From Cymbidium sinense (lineage: Eukaryota; Streptophyta; Magnoliopsida; Asparagales; Orchidaceae), in the NCBI GenBank assembly GCA_021442155.1, contig CM038218.1, positions 56,023,277 to 56,087,276 on the forward strand: 64,000 bases of DNA, given 5' to 3'. The notes below the pieces were generated by a model that had not been told where the DNA came from, did no database searches, and was given only the letters and a program-made list of their open reading frames with translations. Positions 46,861-59,799 of the stretch are shown here, in pieces; the stretch's first letter is position 1, and the number at the start of each line of letters is the position of its first letter. The translations under genes and the position numbers were made by a program.

Positions 46861-47059
46861 GAAGGTGAACATGGATTGGATTTGGGATGTACGGTAGGTG
46901 GATTATCCTAATCCCTAAGGCATAACCTAATCCTATAGTTAACCCTTCTAAGTCTTTAGGCCTAGGTTAATTGTTTACCTAATTGTTAGAAGTGTCTTAT
47001 ATCTAGGGAAGTCTTAGTGTCTAGAAGACTCCTAAGTCTATGATGGGAAGATTGAATCC

Positions 47060-47450
47060 ACACTCCATAGGTAAGGTCAATAGGCCTTAGGATCTATAGT
47101 GTTTCCCTTAGAGATAAATGATTAGAAGACCGAAGCCAAGTTTCACATTATAAGCTCTGAGACATCTTTCAACGCTTTGCTTGGGAGACCATCGATACAT
47201 GAGAACAACATAGTTCCATCTTCTCTACACCAATATATGAAGCTTGTGAGAGGTGGGATCGTCTACTATGTCAAAGGAGATCCCAAGCCATTTACAGTTC
47301 ATGAGGTCAGCATATATGAGGAGACTTACTACCTCAAAATCAACAAGTCTATTCTCAAACTTGGCCAAAGTTTAAAAATAAAAGAAAAAGAAAAGAAAAG
47401 AAAGAAAAATAAAGAAAAGAAAAGATAAAATGAAAAAAAAAGAAAATAAA
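47060..47450 (+). pseudogene. Gypsy (+) protease C-terminus
   Basis: One frame, with a stop near 47,129, reads VFPLEIND before the stop and KTEAKFHIISS, TSFNALLGRPSIHENNIVPS and SLHQYMKLVRGGIVYYVKGD after it. It matches the end of plant gypsy retropepsins (the LLGRPWIH...PSSLHQ block). The DxG active site should lie upstream and is not found. A Lys/Glu-rich AAAGAAAAG tract (47,380-47,450) follows, as in the minus element. Confidence 0.8.
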
Positions 47451-47720
47451 GGGGCGAAAATAGACTTGGAGGAAGAGGTGGAGCCTAACATTAGATTCCA
47501 CCCACGATTCGTTACTCCATTATAACATATGGGTAGGATGACCTCCACCGTGAGGAAGAGGGTTAGAGGTAGTCTTGGGGTGGAAAACCTATTAGCCAAT
47601 AGAAGATATATCCTAGCTACCAAGAGTACACCTGCTATCCATATAGACTTAGAATCTAGTTCATAAGATCAGTCTTATATGGTTAGCACACTAGCCAGGT
47701 CTTCTCAGTAGTAAATTACC

Positions 47721-48464
47721 TTGGAGGTGACACTTGAGCCACATAGTGATGAATACCAGGCTCCAAAGCAAAGCATAAGTGTATCCAAGTCTATATGTGA
47801 AATAATTAGGCATCAGTTGGGAACCTTAGCTCTAACCCCACTTTCCTCTAAAAAAGTTGAGGGTTTGTTAGTTAAGGAATCCAATAGGTCATCCACAGGT
47901 GTGAACACTCAGAGATTCTTTCTAGGAGCATCATCCTCAAGTCAAGAAGTTAATGTAAAACTTGAGGATGATTCATATAACGATTTAATAGAATTACCTT
48001 TTGATTGGTACTTTCCTTGTGTTCATAATTTAGCAAAGAAAGGGTTAATCCCACATACTTGGTCAAAGCATAGGTCAGACTACTTCGAAAGAACATGGAA
48101 GAATAAATTCAAAAGCTCTCACTTAAGACTAGGACTAGGATTCGGTATAGTAGGTCCAGTCAAAGATGATAATTACTGCTTAGTCATCTTCAATCATTTG
48201 GAATCTGATAGGTTATTTTCAAATCACATTAAATCATATGAGGAGTTGTGCTTAAAAACTTCAGATGATCTAGATGATTTTAAAGTCAAAGGTGCACTGC
48301 CAAAGTTTGAAGAAGAGATCAACTCAACCATCGACGAGCTTAAGGAAATCAACTTAAGAATTGAAGAAGATCCACTTCTGACATACATCAGTTCTTTATT
48401 AAATGAAATTGAAACCAATGACTTAGTTAGGCTATTGACTGAGTTTAAGGATTGCTTTGCATAG
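47721..48464 (+). pseudogene. Gypsy (+) protease-RT linker region
   Basis: Open for 247 codons, the longest intact frame of the element. Motifs shared with the minus element: VKLEDDSYNDLIELPFDWY, EEEINSTIDELKEINL and LTYISSLLNEIE, ending in LLTEFKDCFA. The frame stops at TAG (48,462-48,464), where the sister element reads Trp (CFSWSYDEM), so this looks like a TGG-to-TAG change and the polyprotein originally continued into RT. Confidence 0.8.
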
Positions 48465-49200
48465 AGTTATGAAGAGATGCTTGGATTGGCTCTTAACAGA
48501 GTGGTCCTTAAACTACCAATAGAGCCTACTACTAATCCTATCAAGCAAGCCTAGATGCATGTGAATAGAAATAGAATAATAGGTCATTTCTAAAGTCAAG
48601 AAACTGATCGATGTTGGCTTCATCTTGGAAGAAAAATACCCTTCCTAGTTAGCCAATGTTGTCCCAGTTAAGAAAATGAATGGCCAAATTCACATATACG
48701 GTGATTTTATGGATTTAAATAAGGCATGTCCAAAAGATGAATTTCCACTACCAATCCCAGAGCTAATGGTGGACATTACCTCATCTCATACCTTCTCTTT
48801 CATGGATGGCTCATGGATATAACCAAATAATGATGGCCAAGATGAAAGAAACACGCTTTTAGAACACGGATCTATTGCTATAAGGTCATGCCTTTTAGCC
48901 TTAAAAATGCCTTTGCTACATACCAATGAGCTATGACTGGAATCTTTAATGAACTCATTCATCATCAAGTCAAGTGCTATGTCGATGATCTTGTAGTCAA
49001 AAGTTGAGAAAAGGAATACCATCTCTTTGACATGAGAGTAGTTTTCAAACAGTTATAATAATTTAACCTCAAAGTGAACCCCTTGAAGTGTTCATTGAGT
49101 AGCTTAAGTAATTCCTTGGATTTGTTGTCGACAGGGGAAATCGATCAGAAGATCAAGGCGATATTAGAAATGCCCCCCTAAAAGTTTAACTCAACTCAGA
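48465..49200 (+). pseudogene. Gypsy (+) reverse transcriptase (stops)
   Basis: Read through stops: GFILEEKYPS, stop (48,646-48,648, expected Trp), LANVVPVKKMNGQIHIYGDF, MDLNKACPKDEFPLPIPELM, FSFMDGS, a frameshift, VMPFSLKNAFATYQ, stop (TGA 48,927-48,929, expected Arg), and the catalytic KCYVDDLVVKS with an intact YVDD at 48,978-48,989. All the standard gypsy RT blocks are present but the frame is broken at least four times. Confidence 0.85.
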
Positions 49201-50235
49201 TCATTCCAAAGGTGGTTGGCATATCTAAAATGCTTTATATCCAACCTATCAGGAAGATGTCAGCCAATCTTAGCACTTGCCAAAAAGTATGCCAAGTTTA
49301 AATGGGATGATAAGTGTGAGCATGCCTTCGAAGACATCAACCATTACGATGATGCCGGTTCTAGTTATCTAAGCAAAAACATTACACTACTACATCGATG
49401 ACTCCCTTGGTGCTTTGTTTTCAAGCCAATGAAGGGAAGAAAAATGCACTACTACCCTCGCTATCATTTAATCTCTGAGGCTAATTATCCACCCATTGAG
49501 AAGCATTGCCTAGCTTTAATCTTTGCATCCCAAAAGCTACAACATTGCATGCTTCCTCATAAGTGAACTTAATCTTTAGGATCAATCCACTACTGATCTC
49601 TCATGACAGGCCCTTGCGGATGGTTGGCACAATGGTCCATGATCCTCTCAGTTTTGACATTACCTTTCCCCTCAGTGTGAAGAAAGTGCTAGCGATTTCT
49701 TAGCAACACACCTAGTTCTTGATGACTCTCTGCTTAGCGATGATCTCCTTGATGAACAAATCATGAACTAAGGGGATACTAGAATTCACCACCCAGAGAT
49801 TTACTTTGATGGTGTGACCTCCTCTCAAAAAGGAGAAGAACCACAATCTACTATTCTAGAAAAGGTAGGGGTAGAAATAGTTCTCTTTACTCTGGATTGA
49901 AATGTGATGAGATTCTCATATTTTATGTCCAATCCTTGTATTAATAAAGAAGCTGAATATGGCACCCTAATTATCGATCTAGAGTTAGCCATTACTCTAA
50001 CCATCCAAAATATCAACATCTTCAGGGATTCTCAGCTAGTTATCAACCAAATCATTGGGTCCTATAAGGTTATAAAGCCCAAGCTCCATCACTGCCATAA
50101 GTACACCGTGGAGTTGGTGTAAATCCCAAAGGTTACCATTGATAAGATTCTTTGAGGAAAGAACATCATAGCGTATGCTTTAGCCAAGCTTTCCAAGGAG
50201 TTGGCCTATCCGGAGGATGAGTCCATATAAATAAA
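49201..50235 (+). pseudogene. Gypsy (+) RT connection and RNase H
   Basis: Connection domain: LAYLKCFISN-like start at 49,216, then LSGRCQPILALAKKYAKFKW and DDKCEHAFEDI. RNase H: EIYFDGVTSSQKG around 49,800 (catalytic Asp kept), then NPCINKEAEYGTLIIDLELA and IFRDSQLVINQIIGSYKV (49,904-50,122), which keep the NEAEY-type Glu and the DSQLV Asp. Stops and a shifted frame separate the pieces. Confidence 0.8.
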
Positions 50236-50299
50236 GGTCCAAAATAGACAAGTATTATCCCTTATTGATATTGAACTCATCAAAAAAGTACTCTCTTGA

Positions 50300-51575
50300 A
50301 GGAGTGGTTGCCATTATGAAGAAGGACTAGAAGTTAGATTGGAGGCAACCATTCATGTATTATTTAAATAAAGGCAAACTACCTCAATAGAAGTCCCAAG
50401 CCCATCAGATGAAGCAGAGAGCACTTTTCTACGCTCTTGTAAATGGTGTCTTGTACCAGCGATCTTTTGACCATATGTGGTTACATTATTTAGACAAGCA
50501 TGTAGCCCGTAAGATCATGATTGAGGTACACTCAAGATTATGTGGAGCCAACCATTCTGTTATGAAGATCAAATCCAAAATTAAGAGATTAGGATACTAT
50601 TGCCTGTCGATGATCAAAGATTGCATGGATACGGCTAGGCGATGCTACCAATATTAAATACGGTGTGGTCCTAACATTCTACATCTTACATTGGCCTCAT
50701 GGCCATTCAGTGTTGGGTATGTATAACATTGATTGATCCTCCTTCCTACAACGGTCATCAGTTCATCTTAGCTGCTACTGATTACTTTTCCAAATGAGGG
50801 AAGGCGATTCTGCTCAGAGAGGTCACAACTTAGCATGTGCTCTAATGTTTTAGGAACCATATCGTATATAGGTTCAAAGTGTCTCGATGAATTATATTTG
50901 ATAATGGTACTGCATTCAAGAGTGCCGAGATCAACAACTTTGCCCGGAGACACAACATAGATTGGAGATATTCTACCATCAACTACTCGAGGGTAAATGG
51001 CTTAGCAGAAGCCTTCAACAAAACTATCATCCAAATACTGAAGAAGATATACAATAACAAGTAATAGTTACATGAGCATTTAGTTGAAGCCTTATGAGCC
51101 TACCACACCACATATAGAACTCCAACTTAGTCTACTGCTTTCTACTTAATGTATGGGTCTGAAGCTGTTCTACCATTAGAAATCTAACTCCTATCATTAA
51201 GGATAGCTATGGGTAACAAGATCACAATAGAGCAAAATGTCAAGTTGCGATTAGAAAAGCTTGAAAGTTTAGAAGAGAGATGCTTGTGGGCATGCCAAAA
51301 TGTCTAGTTGTACAAGGCTCAAATGATTCAAGCTCACATTAAGTTGGTCCATCCTAAAGCTTTCAAGTAGAAGAGCTATTTTAGTGTAGAAACTGATTGT
51401 TGCCCATCGTAAGATGGGAGGCATGTTTGAACTCACTTGGGAAGGTCCTTTTGCCATAAAGAAGGCCTACCAAGGAGGATCTTATTAGCTTATTAATCAT
51501 AAGGGAGAGCTCCCAATGCTTCCAATCAGTGGGCTCTACTTAAAAAAATATTATAAATCGTTTTGAAAATATATC
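50300..51575 (+). pseudogene. Gypsy (+) integrase (stops)
   Basis: Zinc-binding N-terminus at 50,409-50,657: [40 protein letters not shown] and ARRCYQY, where the final Cys of the HHCC set is Tyr (TGT/TGC to TAT). Core at 50,690-51,060: FILAATDYFSK (then TGA for Trp), IIFDNGTAFKSAEINNFARR and GLAEAFNKTIIQILKK, keeping the second Asp and the Glu of DDE. C-terminus: AYHTTYRTPT, YGSEAVLPLEI, MFELTWEGPFAIKKAYQGG and LYLKKYYKSF, then a stop near 51,563. Inserts element DNA in active relatives. Confidence 0.85.
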
Positions 51576-51599
51576 ATCAATGAAAATTCTTTTTCAAAT

Positions 51600-54500
51600 T
51601 CAATCTCTTCCATGTTGGCAGTATCCTTGTTTGTCTGATGTGTTTAAGGTAGTGTAAGAAACCCAGTGGTATCATCATATCATTGACATAAGACAAACAT
51701 AAACTACACCCAAACATATAAAATAAATACATATCTTTTCTCTCAAAGCTACCGAAGTTGATATAACGCCTGTGCAACACTCACTTCAGATAGATGCTCT
51801 AGGTCTTCTCCTAGTGTGTCACACCAATGGTTTTCTTTCTTTTGAGGATGTAAGTGCTATGCTATGCTTCCCTTCCTTTGGCCACCGACATAACCTAAAA
51901 GTTCATTAGTTTGGTAAGCCATACATGGCATAAGCTACCCGTATGTTGCTATTTAAAAGGATGTAAGTCTGCTATGCTTTCTTCTTAGATTAGCCTTCAT
52001 GCACTAATTGGGTTAAGTTTATTTGAAGTTTAGGATAAGTCCCCTAGTGGTCCATAGAACCTGACTATGGGTCTAGTCCTTCCTGATAGTAACCTGCTTA
52101 GTCATACACTACATCTATCCCCGCCGATGATAGACTATATTGATGATCAGGTCCACTTGAAAAGTTGTAAGCCTAGATGCTTTCTTTCTAGATTGATCAT
52201 TGTACACCGATGGGCACGTTAGGTTGGTTGGTTCTTATTATGCTAATGTATACACCACTCATATTAACGACACATTAGGTGGTTGGTTCTTGCACCTGTA
52301 GACACATTCATGGTGTATGTAAAACCATGTTATGCTTTCTCCCTGAGTTGGCACCGCATTAGTTTCTTTCTTTCTCCGGGGCTTTAGGATAACGCTTCCC
52401 TAATAGCACCCATTGTGCACTATATTTGGATCACATCCTTTCTCACCCATTTGACAATTATCGATATTACGAATGATAGTTCTTTCGATAATTCCCATGG
52501 TTAGTGAATCCATCCTATGGATGTGCAAATTCTCCCTTGGTCTACTTAATTTAAGATAGGTCAAGGCTGACATAGCCCCTTCTCAATGTGGTTCCTTGCA
52601 CACCAACAGGGTCCACGTAAATATATAATACAAAATATATATTCACTGTAGATTTAGAGACACCTAGCGGTACTTTTTCTAAGGACATCTTATCTTTTAA
52701 AGTGTCAACAAAACCCCTATAGGAATTGCTTGAATACTCTTGCATTATAAGTCCCTAGGTGTAATATACTAAGAAAATAGTCGTTTGATTTGATATGCTA
52801 ACAACGTCACCCTAGCAATTGTTCCTGCTTTAGAAAATGTACACACCTCTTCTTAGCATAGTCGTCACACTAAAAGGAAACCCCTTTGATTGGCTACCCA
52901 CAACCTGGGACTATCCTTTGATTTGTAAACCAGGGACAAGTTTGATATATCCCCTTCTGCGGTCCATTGCACCAATACGATCCATAAATTAAAAATTTGA
53001 TCGAGCTCACATCCCCAAGATATCACAATCCAAAATCAAACTAAACCAAATAAACCATAAATCACATGAAATTAAAAATAAAATTAATCTTGACTACTTT
53101 TGAGTTGACATAAATCTCCAAAATTCATTCAAGAGTTGCCCAGATCAAGTTTAATTTGTTGTGCATCCAAGTCACCAAATGTTGTTCCTTGCTTTGGAAA
53201 GATGTAAGTCACCTTCTTCCTAGCACAACCATTGCACATCAAAAGAAAACCCTTAGGTTGGCTAGCTCTACGCAACCTAGAGACTATCCCTTTGGATTTG
53301 TAAACCCAGGTAGGTCAGTCATGATATAGCCCCTTCTCAGTGGGTCCATTGTACACCAATAAGTTTCATATATTAACTCAAAATAAATTAACCTCAATTT
53401 GATTTTCCCCAATGGAGTTAAATCACACCCTTCTCCCTAGTGGAGCCTCAAATCATATATAAACAATTCAAGAAACAAATCAAATTCAAAATAAACCTCA
53501 CAATTCCCCTCTGAAAACCAACCAAACTCTTATCCATAGTGGAAAATCCCCAAACAATTCTAAAATCAAACTCAAATCCAAATCCGGTCAACCTACTTCT
53601 GGTGGAAGGCTCATATACCCCAATGAACTTGAGCCCATATTCTATGATTTTCTTCCACACAATTAAAACAAAATAAATTAAATTTGATTCGATCTTAACT
53701 CGATGGATTATTCTTATCCTCAACCTTCTCTTCCGCATATAATCAAATCAAATTCAAACCTTATCCTTAGATTTTCTCTTTTATTCCCCTCATGTATGTT
53801 CAATGCATGTGTGATCCCCTAGAGGATCCCCTCCATGTCCTTGACATGGAATTCTCATCAAATAGCTTATTTCTCTCATGCACAATATGATAATTGATGT
53901 TGCCTGTGTGTGTCATGAATTTGGCCAAATTCTTCCATGTCAACCTTAATTTAACATTTTATGAGTTTTGACCCAATGTATTATAAAAAAAAGTAAAATA
54001 GACTAAAATGTATAATTGCATTTAGTAACACTACTACAAATATCTGTATGTAGTTATATTTTTATGTACATTATATTTTAATATGCTTTCATATAATATA
54101 TTATCTTCATATTACACCAAAATGAATCACTTTAAGAAAAATATTTATAAAATTTGGTTGAAAGATGAAGAAAAAATTCCATTCTTTGATTAAATCACAC
54201 ACCATAGCACACCCCAATGATGTTCCCTAAAGCTTACCTTAAATTTGGCCAAATCCCATCATTATCAACCATAAATTAGTATTTTCGAAAAGGCATGATT
54301 GTAAAATTAAAATAATCAAAAATGTTAGAACAATATATTTTGATATATTTGATATATACTATGCTACAACATATAATATTTATTTTAAACATAAAATCTT
54401 ACTGAAAGTACAAGTAATGGTAGCACCTTTTGGTACTACAAATTAATTCCACTTCAAATTTAACAAATTTCATCATCCGATTTATTAAATCAATATTTTA

Positions 54501-54652
54501 TGATTTATTAATTAATAGACTATAGGCACTACATAATATATTAAAAATTTCAAGACATCTTATAACATCCAAAACACATCACTACATGCTCAAATATATG
54601 ATAGTACCATAATATATGGTTAATATGATTTAAGGTTAGGGTTAAGGGTATT
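51600..54652 (+). repeat. Probable 3' LTR of the + gypsy element (repeat unit copy 2)
   Basis: Begins shortly after the integrase stop. From about 52,098 to 54,652 it is collinear with 1-3,456, as described there. 51,600-52,098 would match sequence left of the window. Exact TG...CA ends were not resolved: a start within 51,600-51,660 and an end at the shared GGGTATTCA (54,645-54,652) are likely. No gene; the minus open frames at 51,577-51,780, 52,551-52,745 and 53,448-53,738 show no motif. Confidence 0.55.
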
Positions 54653-54659
54653 CAAATCT

Positions 54660-55900
54660 TTGATAAATAAAAAAGTCGCAATACATCAAAGGTCATACCA
54701 AACGGTTATACATGAGAAAGTGTAGGTGGTTTTCGGGCCATGATGAAGGCCTCAGTTGATCCCCACATATTGAAAGGGGTCACAAACTTCCCACGATAGT
54801 AAGCATCAGCCCGATTTAGGTCTTTCCTGTTTTTAACAAGAAAGAGCCTCAGTGCTGCGCTTTGGGACCGCAGGCAAAGTGGCATAATAAGGGATTATTT
54901 ATGCCTTTTTCTGGCCAGTCCCAGTGCTCAAGAACTAAACTCCTACTTATTCTAGATGAACCAATCTAAAGAAATTCAACCATATCGATGTACGCTCAAG
55001 GTTTTGTTGAGCTTTTAACAACATTATCTAGTTCTTCCAAGAATCTTATGATTTTGATTTTCTGAACATTATTAGAGATAAAGCACTTCTAAGAATCCCC
55101 CAAAACTAAAAGCATATGGTGAAGATGAGGTGTCCTATATGTAATATACAGGCCCATAAGGTTTCAACTTTCCATTGGCACTTGTTTTCATCAAGTATCT
55201 TTTTAGAATTTTTACCAATATTTTATTAAATACTCCATTGGGGCCCAAATTTAGTTGCCACAAAGTGATTTATTTTTGTGGACCTAAAAGACAAACCATT
55301 GTTAGATATGATGCGGTGAGGAATACCAAATCGATATACGAAATTTTCCTAAAATAATTTCAACACATGATATGCTTTAACCTTTTTTTAGTGGTATGTC
55401 ACCCATTTGAAAAATAACCTAAAAATAAAATAAAATGATCCTTTTTTGAAGAAGGAGGATCAATAGTCCCCAAATGATGTCACCCCAACTCTCAAATGAG
55501 GCAAGTGAAGGGTGTAATACATTGGGTGGTTAATGTAATACCACACCATGTACTTGGCACTAATGACAATGACATGCAACCTCCATGCAATCATTTAGTA
55601 TCGATGGAAAATAATATCAAAGTCCTTGATTTTTAATTTCATTTTGGGCCCAGATTAGTGTGCTCCACACAATCCAGAGTGTATCTTAGTCACAACCTTA
55701 TGAGCTTCCAATTTGTCTAAACAATGGATACATTTATCCTAATATTAATATGAAGCATTAATTAATGCATAAGATAAAGCACATTTCTTTATTTGATTTG
55801 CTAAAGATTTATTTTAGGAAGCCTCCCTTTGCTTAAATAGTCAATAAACAGTTGCCTCCAATCACATTTTTTTTGACCTTCAGTAAGAGTGGCTATCCTT
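54660..55900 (-). pseudogene. Gypsy (-) integrase remnant
   Basis: On minus the core start is readable: WGDIIWGLLILLLQKRIILF with FQMGDIPL in a shifted frame (about 55,380-55,520), resembling the WG(L/I)D(V/I)xGPI...FSKW block, then a PHRII-like piece near 55,310. Further left only weak integrase-like scraps remain, and the assignment below 55,000 is uncertain. Confidence 0.5.
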
Positions 55901-55967
55901 TGCATTTCTTCTTTCCTATTAATGTAGTCTAAATCTATAGAAGACAAAACCTATTGATTTTGAACTT

Positions 55968-56400
55968 CTATAGAAATTGATTCTTTTCTATGATTTCTTT
56001 AGCTAATTTTAGCCAAAGCCTTCTATTGTATTCTCTAGAAAGATACAGTGATACATATGGAATCTTTTCAAGTAATTTTATTATATATTTATGATAATTG
56101 AAGAGTTTTGGATTCAAAACCTTATAGATTCTGCTTACTTGGTTTATAACTAGTTGGGAATCCCCAAAATTTCTTATATTTTTAATTTCCATAAGGATTG
56201 CCAACTTTAAACCAATAATTAGAGCTTCATATTCAGCTTCATTATTTATGCAAGGCTCAACTATATGATTTAAATATCTCATCATTCCCTTTTCTAGGGT
56301 TATAAAGATTAACCCAATTCCTGGCTTCCCTGGGAAAGATGAATTTGATTCTTTATGTCTTCTTGATGATGATGCACCATCAAAATATAATTCCCAAGTG
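55968..56400 (-). pseudogene. Gypsy (-) RNase H
   Basis: Frame 55,968-56,285: IVEPCINNEAEYEALIIGLK, NFGDSQLVINQVSRIYKVLN and VSLYLSREYNRRLWLKLAKE. The Glu of NEAEYEAL and the Asp of GDSQLV are kept. The first block (YFDGASSS-type, near 56,370-56,390) is present in a neighbouring frame. Follows RT in the usual order. Confidence 0.8.
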
Positions 56401-57660
56401 GTACTAGGTTCAATGTTATGATCTCTTCAACCGGGAGATCATCATTTAAAAGAGACCCTTCAAGCATAGCCGCTAGAAAATCGCCACTATTTGTCCTTTT
56501 ATGAAAAGGAATATAAGTGATCTCAAATAAAAAATCATCATGCTAGATGCCCGCACACCATGGGTCATGAGAGATATTGCAAAGGATTCACCCTTGAAAT
56601 CAGGTTGACCTTATGAGAAAGCATATAATGCCTCAATTTTTGAGCGGCAAAAACTAAGGCTAAATAATTTTTCTCAATAGTAGGATAATTCTTTTCTAAT
56701 GGGATAAGCCTGTGACTTAGATAATAGAGGGAATTTTCCTTCCCTTCTTCATTGTTTGGGCTAATAAAGCCCCAAGAGATTCATCCATACCGTATAGAGG
56801 ATTAATGGCTTTCCTAGAATTGGGAAGCCAAAATAGGATTCATTAAATATTTTAGATTTTTGAAGGCATCGACATTTTTCATCCCAAATAAATTTGGAGT
56901 CTTTTTTAATAATGAAAAGTTGACACCTATAAATTTGATATGAATCTTCTTAGGTATGCAAGCCTTCCTTAAATTATCTTGTGTAAGACTTCTAGGTGGT
57001 GGCATTTCTATAATTTTATCTTTTCTAGGTCAATTTCTATCACATGACTATGAACCCTAAGAATTTCCCACCAAAGGAACACTTCAGAGGATTCATCTTT
57101 AAGTTATAGTGGTGCACCGTTGAAAAATGACAGTAAATCATAAAAATGTTTATTTTATTTTGATGACTAAATCATATATAACATTTTATGAATCAAGTCA
57201 TCAAATATTCTAGTCATAGTTTTGATTGATAGTAGTAGCATTTTGAGACCAAATGGCATGACCGTGTAATATAAAATTCTATTGAGTTTTGTCATCTTCT
57301 GGGACATCTTAATTTGATTATAACCGGATGATCCATCCATAAATGAAAAGATCTCATGCAAGGATGTCAATGAGTTCGTGTATAGGCAAAGGGAACTCAT
57401 CTTTGGGACAAGCTTTATTTAAGTCCCTAAAGTCAACTGCAATGTATTTGACCATTCTTCTTTTAACTAGAACTATGTTGCCTACCCAATCAGGGTATTG
57501 TTCTTCTCGTATAAAGCCAGCTTCAATTAGTTTCTTTATTTCAATGATCACTTGTTGTTCTACTTCTAAGTGCATTCGCCTAGAAGCTTGCTTCACTAGG
57601 ATGGCATCAGGTTTAATTCCTAGTTTGTGTATAGCCACATCCTGGGATAAACCTGGCATT
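56401..57660 (-). pseudogene. Gypsy (-) reverse transcriptase (broken)
   Basis: Frame 57,354-57,659: MPGLSQDVAIHKLGIKPDAI, EIKKLIEAGFIREEQYPDWV, GNIVLVKRRMVKYIAVDFRD and LNKACPKDEFPLPIHELIDI. Next frame 57,167-57,400: FSFMDGSSGYNQIKMSQ (motif A Asp kept), VMPFGLK and IFDDLIHKM. The YVDD box is destroyed: sequence at 57,165-57,181 reads TAT-ATG-ATT-TAG, best explained by about a 4-nt deletion. The connection domain is at 56,814-57,005. Confidence 0.85.
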
Positions 57661-57709
57661 TCATCATAACTCCAAGAAAAGCAATCTTTATACTCAAAGA
57701 GTAAAGTGA

Positions 57710-58456
57710 TTAATCTTCTAGACCCAATAAAGAGCTAATAAAAGTCAATTTTGGGTTCTCAGGAACTCCAAGGTAAACCTCCTTTAATTCATCTATAGTA
57801 GATTTTATCTCCTCCTCATATTCAGGAGGTTCATTCTGAAGTGATTCATCTTTGGATTCATCTATAATTTTTATGAATGTGTCTCCTAGAAGAGTAGAAG
57901 AGACTTCAAAGAGTTGATCTATTTGATCATTACTTATCATTAAATAATGCTCTATATCATTAAATGATTCAATAGTACCAAACCCAATGCCTGCTTTGGA
58001 GTGGAAATTTCTATGTTTTTGATTCCATAAGCTCTCCATCCGTTGGGCTTTATCTTTGGGCCAAATATTTGTGAAAAAACCAAGTTTCATAGAATTCTTT
58101 ACACAAGTCGAATACTAGTCAAAAGGAAGTTCTATTATTTCATTGAATGATGGTTCTTCAAGCTTTACATCTCCTTCTAAGCTTGAAGGACCAGGTACAG
58201 AATAAAATTTTGCTAACATCCCCACTTCTCCTGATAAGTTAGGGGCTACTTTGACCTCTAATTGAGATATTTTATTTTGATTTAGAGGAGTCAAAGTTAA
58301 AGTATCCACATAAATTTTCAATTTTTCATATGTGGATAGTTCAGACTCTTCCTTTAATGCTTTGATTTCTTCCTCATCAGTGTTTGATTCTAAGGAAATC
58401 TCAAACTTTTTTGAAGCATTTCTATGATGGGAATTATAATCTGAGCTAGATTCCAA
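57710..58456 (-). pseudogene. Gypsy (-) protease-RT linker region
   Basis: Two frames, 58,115-58,456 and 57,710-58,090. Shared with the + element: GDVKLEEPSFNEIIELPFD, stop (TAG at 58,115-58,117 where the + copy has Trp), PPEYEEEIKSTIDELKEVYL and LTFISSLL. A single-base shift near 57,712 leads into LITLLFEYKDCFSWSYDEM and RT. Confidence 0.8.
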
Positions 58457-58467
58457 ATCAATATGAA

Positions 58468-59453
58468 TTATTGGAGGTTCTTTTCTATTTCTTTTTCTTT
58501 TTCCTCCTTTTCTTTCTTTTCATCTTTTTTGATTATTGTATTTTGTGCTTCAATAATAATGGATTTCATAGAATCAACTCTAGGTTTCTTAGGAATATAA
58601 TAAATAACATCTTCATAAAGCTTAATCTCATGAATAGTGAATGGTTGTATATCTCCTTTTAAAAAATATTCCACTCCATCCCTATTGTACTTAATACACT
58701 GGTGAAGTGAAGATGGAACCATTTATATTCATGGATCCAAGGTCTAAGAGAGCATTAAAGGAAGTTTTCGAATCTATAATGTGAAATTTAGCTCGCTTTT
58801 CAATCCTTCTTTTCTAATAATAGAGTGATTAAACCTAAAGCTTTTTCACTTTCATTAAAGCCCCTTAACAAAATCTTATCAGAACTAAGTCTTCCACTAT
58901 CAATTTTTAAGAATGCCAATGTTCTAGAGTTCATGATGTTAACAGATGCACTAGGATTTACCAGAACTCTTGATAATCTTGTATTTTCAATTTTTACAGC
59001 AATATAGAGAGGACAGTTATGGTCACTGGTACCCAAAAGTAGATCCTCATCGGAGAAAGTAACCCCTGGGATCTCCTTAAAGTTATAATCCTCTTTTGAG
59101 GAAGTAGCTGCTAGTTGAGTCAGGCATATCTCTGGATCAAGTAATGTTTGTACTAGTGACTCTCTCATTTATTTTGAAAGAATGAGAGCATCATAAATGC
59201 TTAATCTAGCATGGAGCTTCCTAAGATGGGATAGAACATTATAATCTACTTTGGGAACCTTTATTTCTGTTGGTATCTCTTTAAGTAAAGAATCTAAACT
59301 TATGCTTTCATTCATGATTTGCTTCCCTCTTCCTTGAGGAGCAAGAGGTAAGCAAGGCAGTAAGACTCTTCCACTAAGGAGATTTATTATGACAATATAT
59401 CGGGTTTGAATGAACCTGTTCCTCATTTTATTATCCTTTTGATGAATAATCAA
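58468..59453 (-). pseudogene. Gypsy (-) retropepsin region, active site lost
   Basis: N-terminal part (59,169-59,453): VDYNVLSHLRKLHARLSIYD ALILSK, then TAA, then MRESLVQTLLDPE. Core (58,800-59,168): PLYIAVKIENTRLSRVLVNP SASVNIMNSRTLAFL, GFNESEKALGLITL. Plant gypsy proteases normally have LVDPGS/LVDPGA here; this copy has Asn at the catalytic position (58,956-58,958) and Ser for Gly (58,950-58,952). C-terminus (58,468-58,722): VPSSLHQCIKYNRDGVEYFL KGDIQPFT, then a Lys/Glu-rich run. Confidence 0.8.
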
Positions 59454-59799
59454 TTACATTTCTATATCTATGATATCACCATGTAAATCTTCCATGTAAG
59501 TTTCGACGTCATGTGAAACATCATGAGATTCTTCTTTTGATATTTAATTTTTCAATATTTTCATTCTCATTTTCATCAGAAATAGTATGAATATAAGAAA
59601 TGTCATCAGAGATAGATTTTTTATTCATTCTTTTGAGATAAGTACATAAATATAAAGGCTTATATGGTACCATCTTTCCATCTTTATCATATAGAGTTCT
59701 ATCACTAGATACATATGTCTCTCCCTCACCACACTTTTTGATCTTTTGTGTAGTTGAAAATGCTGAACTGGGCTGAGGTGGAACTCATACTCTAGACTC

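Larger units (their letters stand above)
47050..51575 (+). mobile_element. Ty3/gypsy pol region, 5'-truncated and decayed
   Basis: Plant Ty3/gypsy element on +, present from the protease C-terminus through the linker, RT, RNase H and integrase in the standard gypsy order. Gag, the protease active site and a recognisable 5' LTR are missing: sequence left of about 47,050 is unrelated to pol. Many in-frame stops fall at Trp or Arg codons. The linker (IELPFD, STIDELKE and ISSLL motifs) matches the minus-strand element at 54.7-63 kb, so both belong to one lineage. A probable 3' LTR follows. Confidence 0.85.

Noticed and set aside
57343..57669. 108-codon plus-strand open frame
   Set aside because: Antisense to the minus gypsy RT, whose motifs are clear on the other strand.
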